6,079 nt of DNA from Bacillota bacterium (GTDB taxonomy: Bacteria; Bacillota; Clostridia; Clostridiales; Clostridiaceae). Positions within the stretch are counted from its first letter, which is position 1; every line of letters begins with the position of its first letter. Below the pieces are notes generated by a model that searched no databases, was not told where the DNA came from, and saw only the letters and a list, made by a program, of their open reading frames with translations. The stretch is taken from the NCBI GenBank assembly GCA_023399035.1, contig JAEWQX010000193.1, positions 1-6,079 of the forward strand, read 5' to 3'. Made by a program: the position numbers and the translations under genes. Of this stretch, positions 5,426 through 6,079 are shown in pieces.

Positions 5426-6079
5426 ATGAAACTTAGTGAAATACTTTATGACAGTGTAAAAGAAATATGGAATTCTTATAATGAACATCCTTTTGTAAAA
5501 GGAATAGAAGAATGCAATCTCAGTTTAGAAAAATTCAAATATTATATGATACAGGATTATTTGTATTTATTAGATTATTCAAAAATATTTGCATTAGGAG
5601 TTGTAAAAGCACCTGACGAGGAGACAATGAGATTCTTTGCAGATCTTGTTAATTCAACTTTAAATTCTGAAATGGATATACATAAAAAATATATGGAAAG
5701 ATTACATATAACATTTGAAGAAGTTAAAAATACAAAACCTTCTCTTGCAAATATATCATATACAAATTATATGCTGTGGGCATCTCAGAATGGAGATATA
5801 TTAGATCTTCTTGTTTCAGTATTGTCATGCAGCTGGAGTTATAAAGTAATTGCAGATAAAATAAATGCCAGATCTGAAGCTAAAGAAAATGAATTTTTCG
5901 GAGAATGGGTAAGAGGCTATATTTCTGAGGAATATGCTGAAGGGAATCAAAAAATTATAGACTTGGTAGACAAGCTAGGCGAAAACTGCAGTCATGAAAA
6001 AATAGACAAACTAAAAAGCATTTTTATCAACTGTTCAAAATATGAATATATGTTTTGGGATATGGCTTATAATAATGGA
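5426..6079 (+). CDS. tenA: TenA, aminopyrimidine aminohydrolase / thiaminase II (3' end outside the window)
   Basis: The frame runs 218 codons without a stop to the right edge. The family is usually about 220-240 residues, so little is missing. TenA is an all-helical cytosolic enzyme that hydrolyses aminomethyl-type pyrimidine breakdown products of thiamin to HMP (and thiamin to HMP plus thiazole), feeding pyrimidine back into TPP synthesis. Counting from ATG 5426, Asp44 and Tyr47 (QDYLYLLDY) and Cys135 (SCSWSY) fall at the same numbers as the known active-site residues of Bacillus subtilis TenA. Tyr165 (WVRGY) and Glu207 (KYEYMFWDMAY) fit the later Tyr and Glu with a two-residue offset. The Cys marks the TenA-C subclass. 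The TPP riboswitch directly upstream supports the thiamin role. An in-frame ATG at 5423 would add one Met. Further thiamin genes probably follow outside the window. Confidence 0.95.
   Translation, partial: MKLSEILYDSVKEIWNSYNEHPFVKGIEECNLSLEKFKYYMIQDYLYLLDYSKIFALGVVKAPDEETMRFFADLVNSTLNSEMDIHKKYMERLHITFEEVKNTKPSLANISYTNYMLWASQNGDILDLLVSVLSCSWSYKVIADKINARSEAKENEFFGEWVRGYISEEYAEGNQKIIDLVDKLGENCSHEKIDKLKSIFINCSKYEYMFWDMAYNNG

Overview
The window is AT-rich and uses AGA/ATA/TTA-rich codons, strong purine-rich Shine-Dalgarno sites, U-tailed intrinsic terminators and a TPP riboswitch. With a giant 2-hydroxyacyl-CoA-dehydratase-type activase and an amino-acid ABC cassette, it looks like a low-GC anaerobic Firmicute, most likely a Clostridium. 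The species is not decidable from this sequence alone. All genes lie on the + strand.

Layout. (1) 1-2855: the 3' two thirds of a very large acyl-CoA dehydratase activase-family protein, open at the left edge. (2) 2856-2996: a short spacer with a consensus-like promoter followed, unusually, by an intrinsic terminator hairpin that ends just before the next Shine-Dalgarno. (3) 2997-4687: a polar amino-acid ABC transporter operon that looks decayed. The lipoprotein binding protein is present but has an atypical C-terminus. No permease gene follows, only an 85-nt spacer that may hold scraps of one. The ATPase is split by a frameshift inside a perfect 24-bp inverted repeat. (4) 4731-5006: a small TIGR04076-like protein of unknown function. 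(5) 5007-5425: a non-coding stretch with a promoter, TPP (THI-box) riboswitch, a terminator that can act as its expression platform, and a roughly 110-nt untranslated segment. (6) 5426-6079: tenA (aminopyrimidine aminohydrolase / thiaminase II), nearly complete but running off the right edge.

How the parts fit. The riboswitch and tenA form the start of a thiamin salvage unit controlled by TPP. The binding protein and ATPase would normally form an importer with a membrane permease; as read here the set cannot make a working transporter by itself. The most interesting observation is the mechanism of the ATPase break. Eleven bases just after the LSGGQ signature are an exact reverse complement of eleven bases just downstream, and they convert an imperfect palindrome into a perfect one with a net +1 base. 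This is the expected footprint of a template switch at a quasipalindrome, or of a fold-back sequencing or amplification artefact. I found no evidence for a wholly new defence or mobile system.
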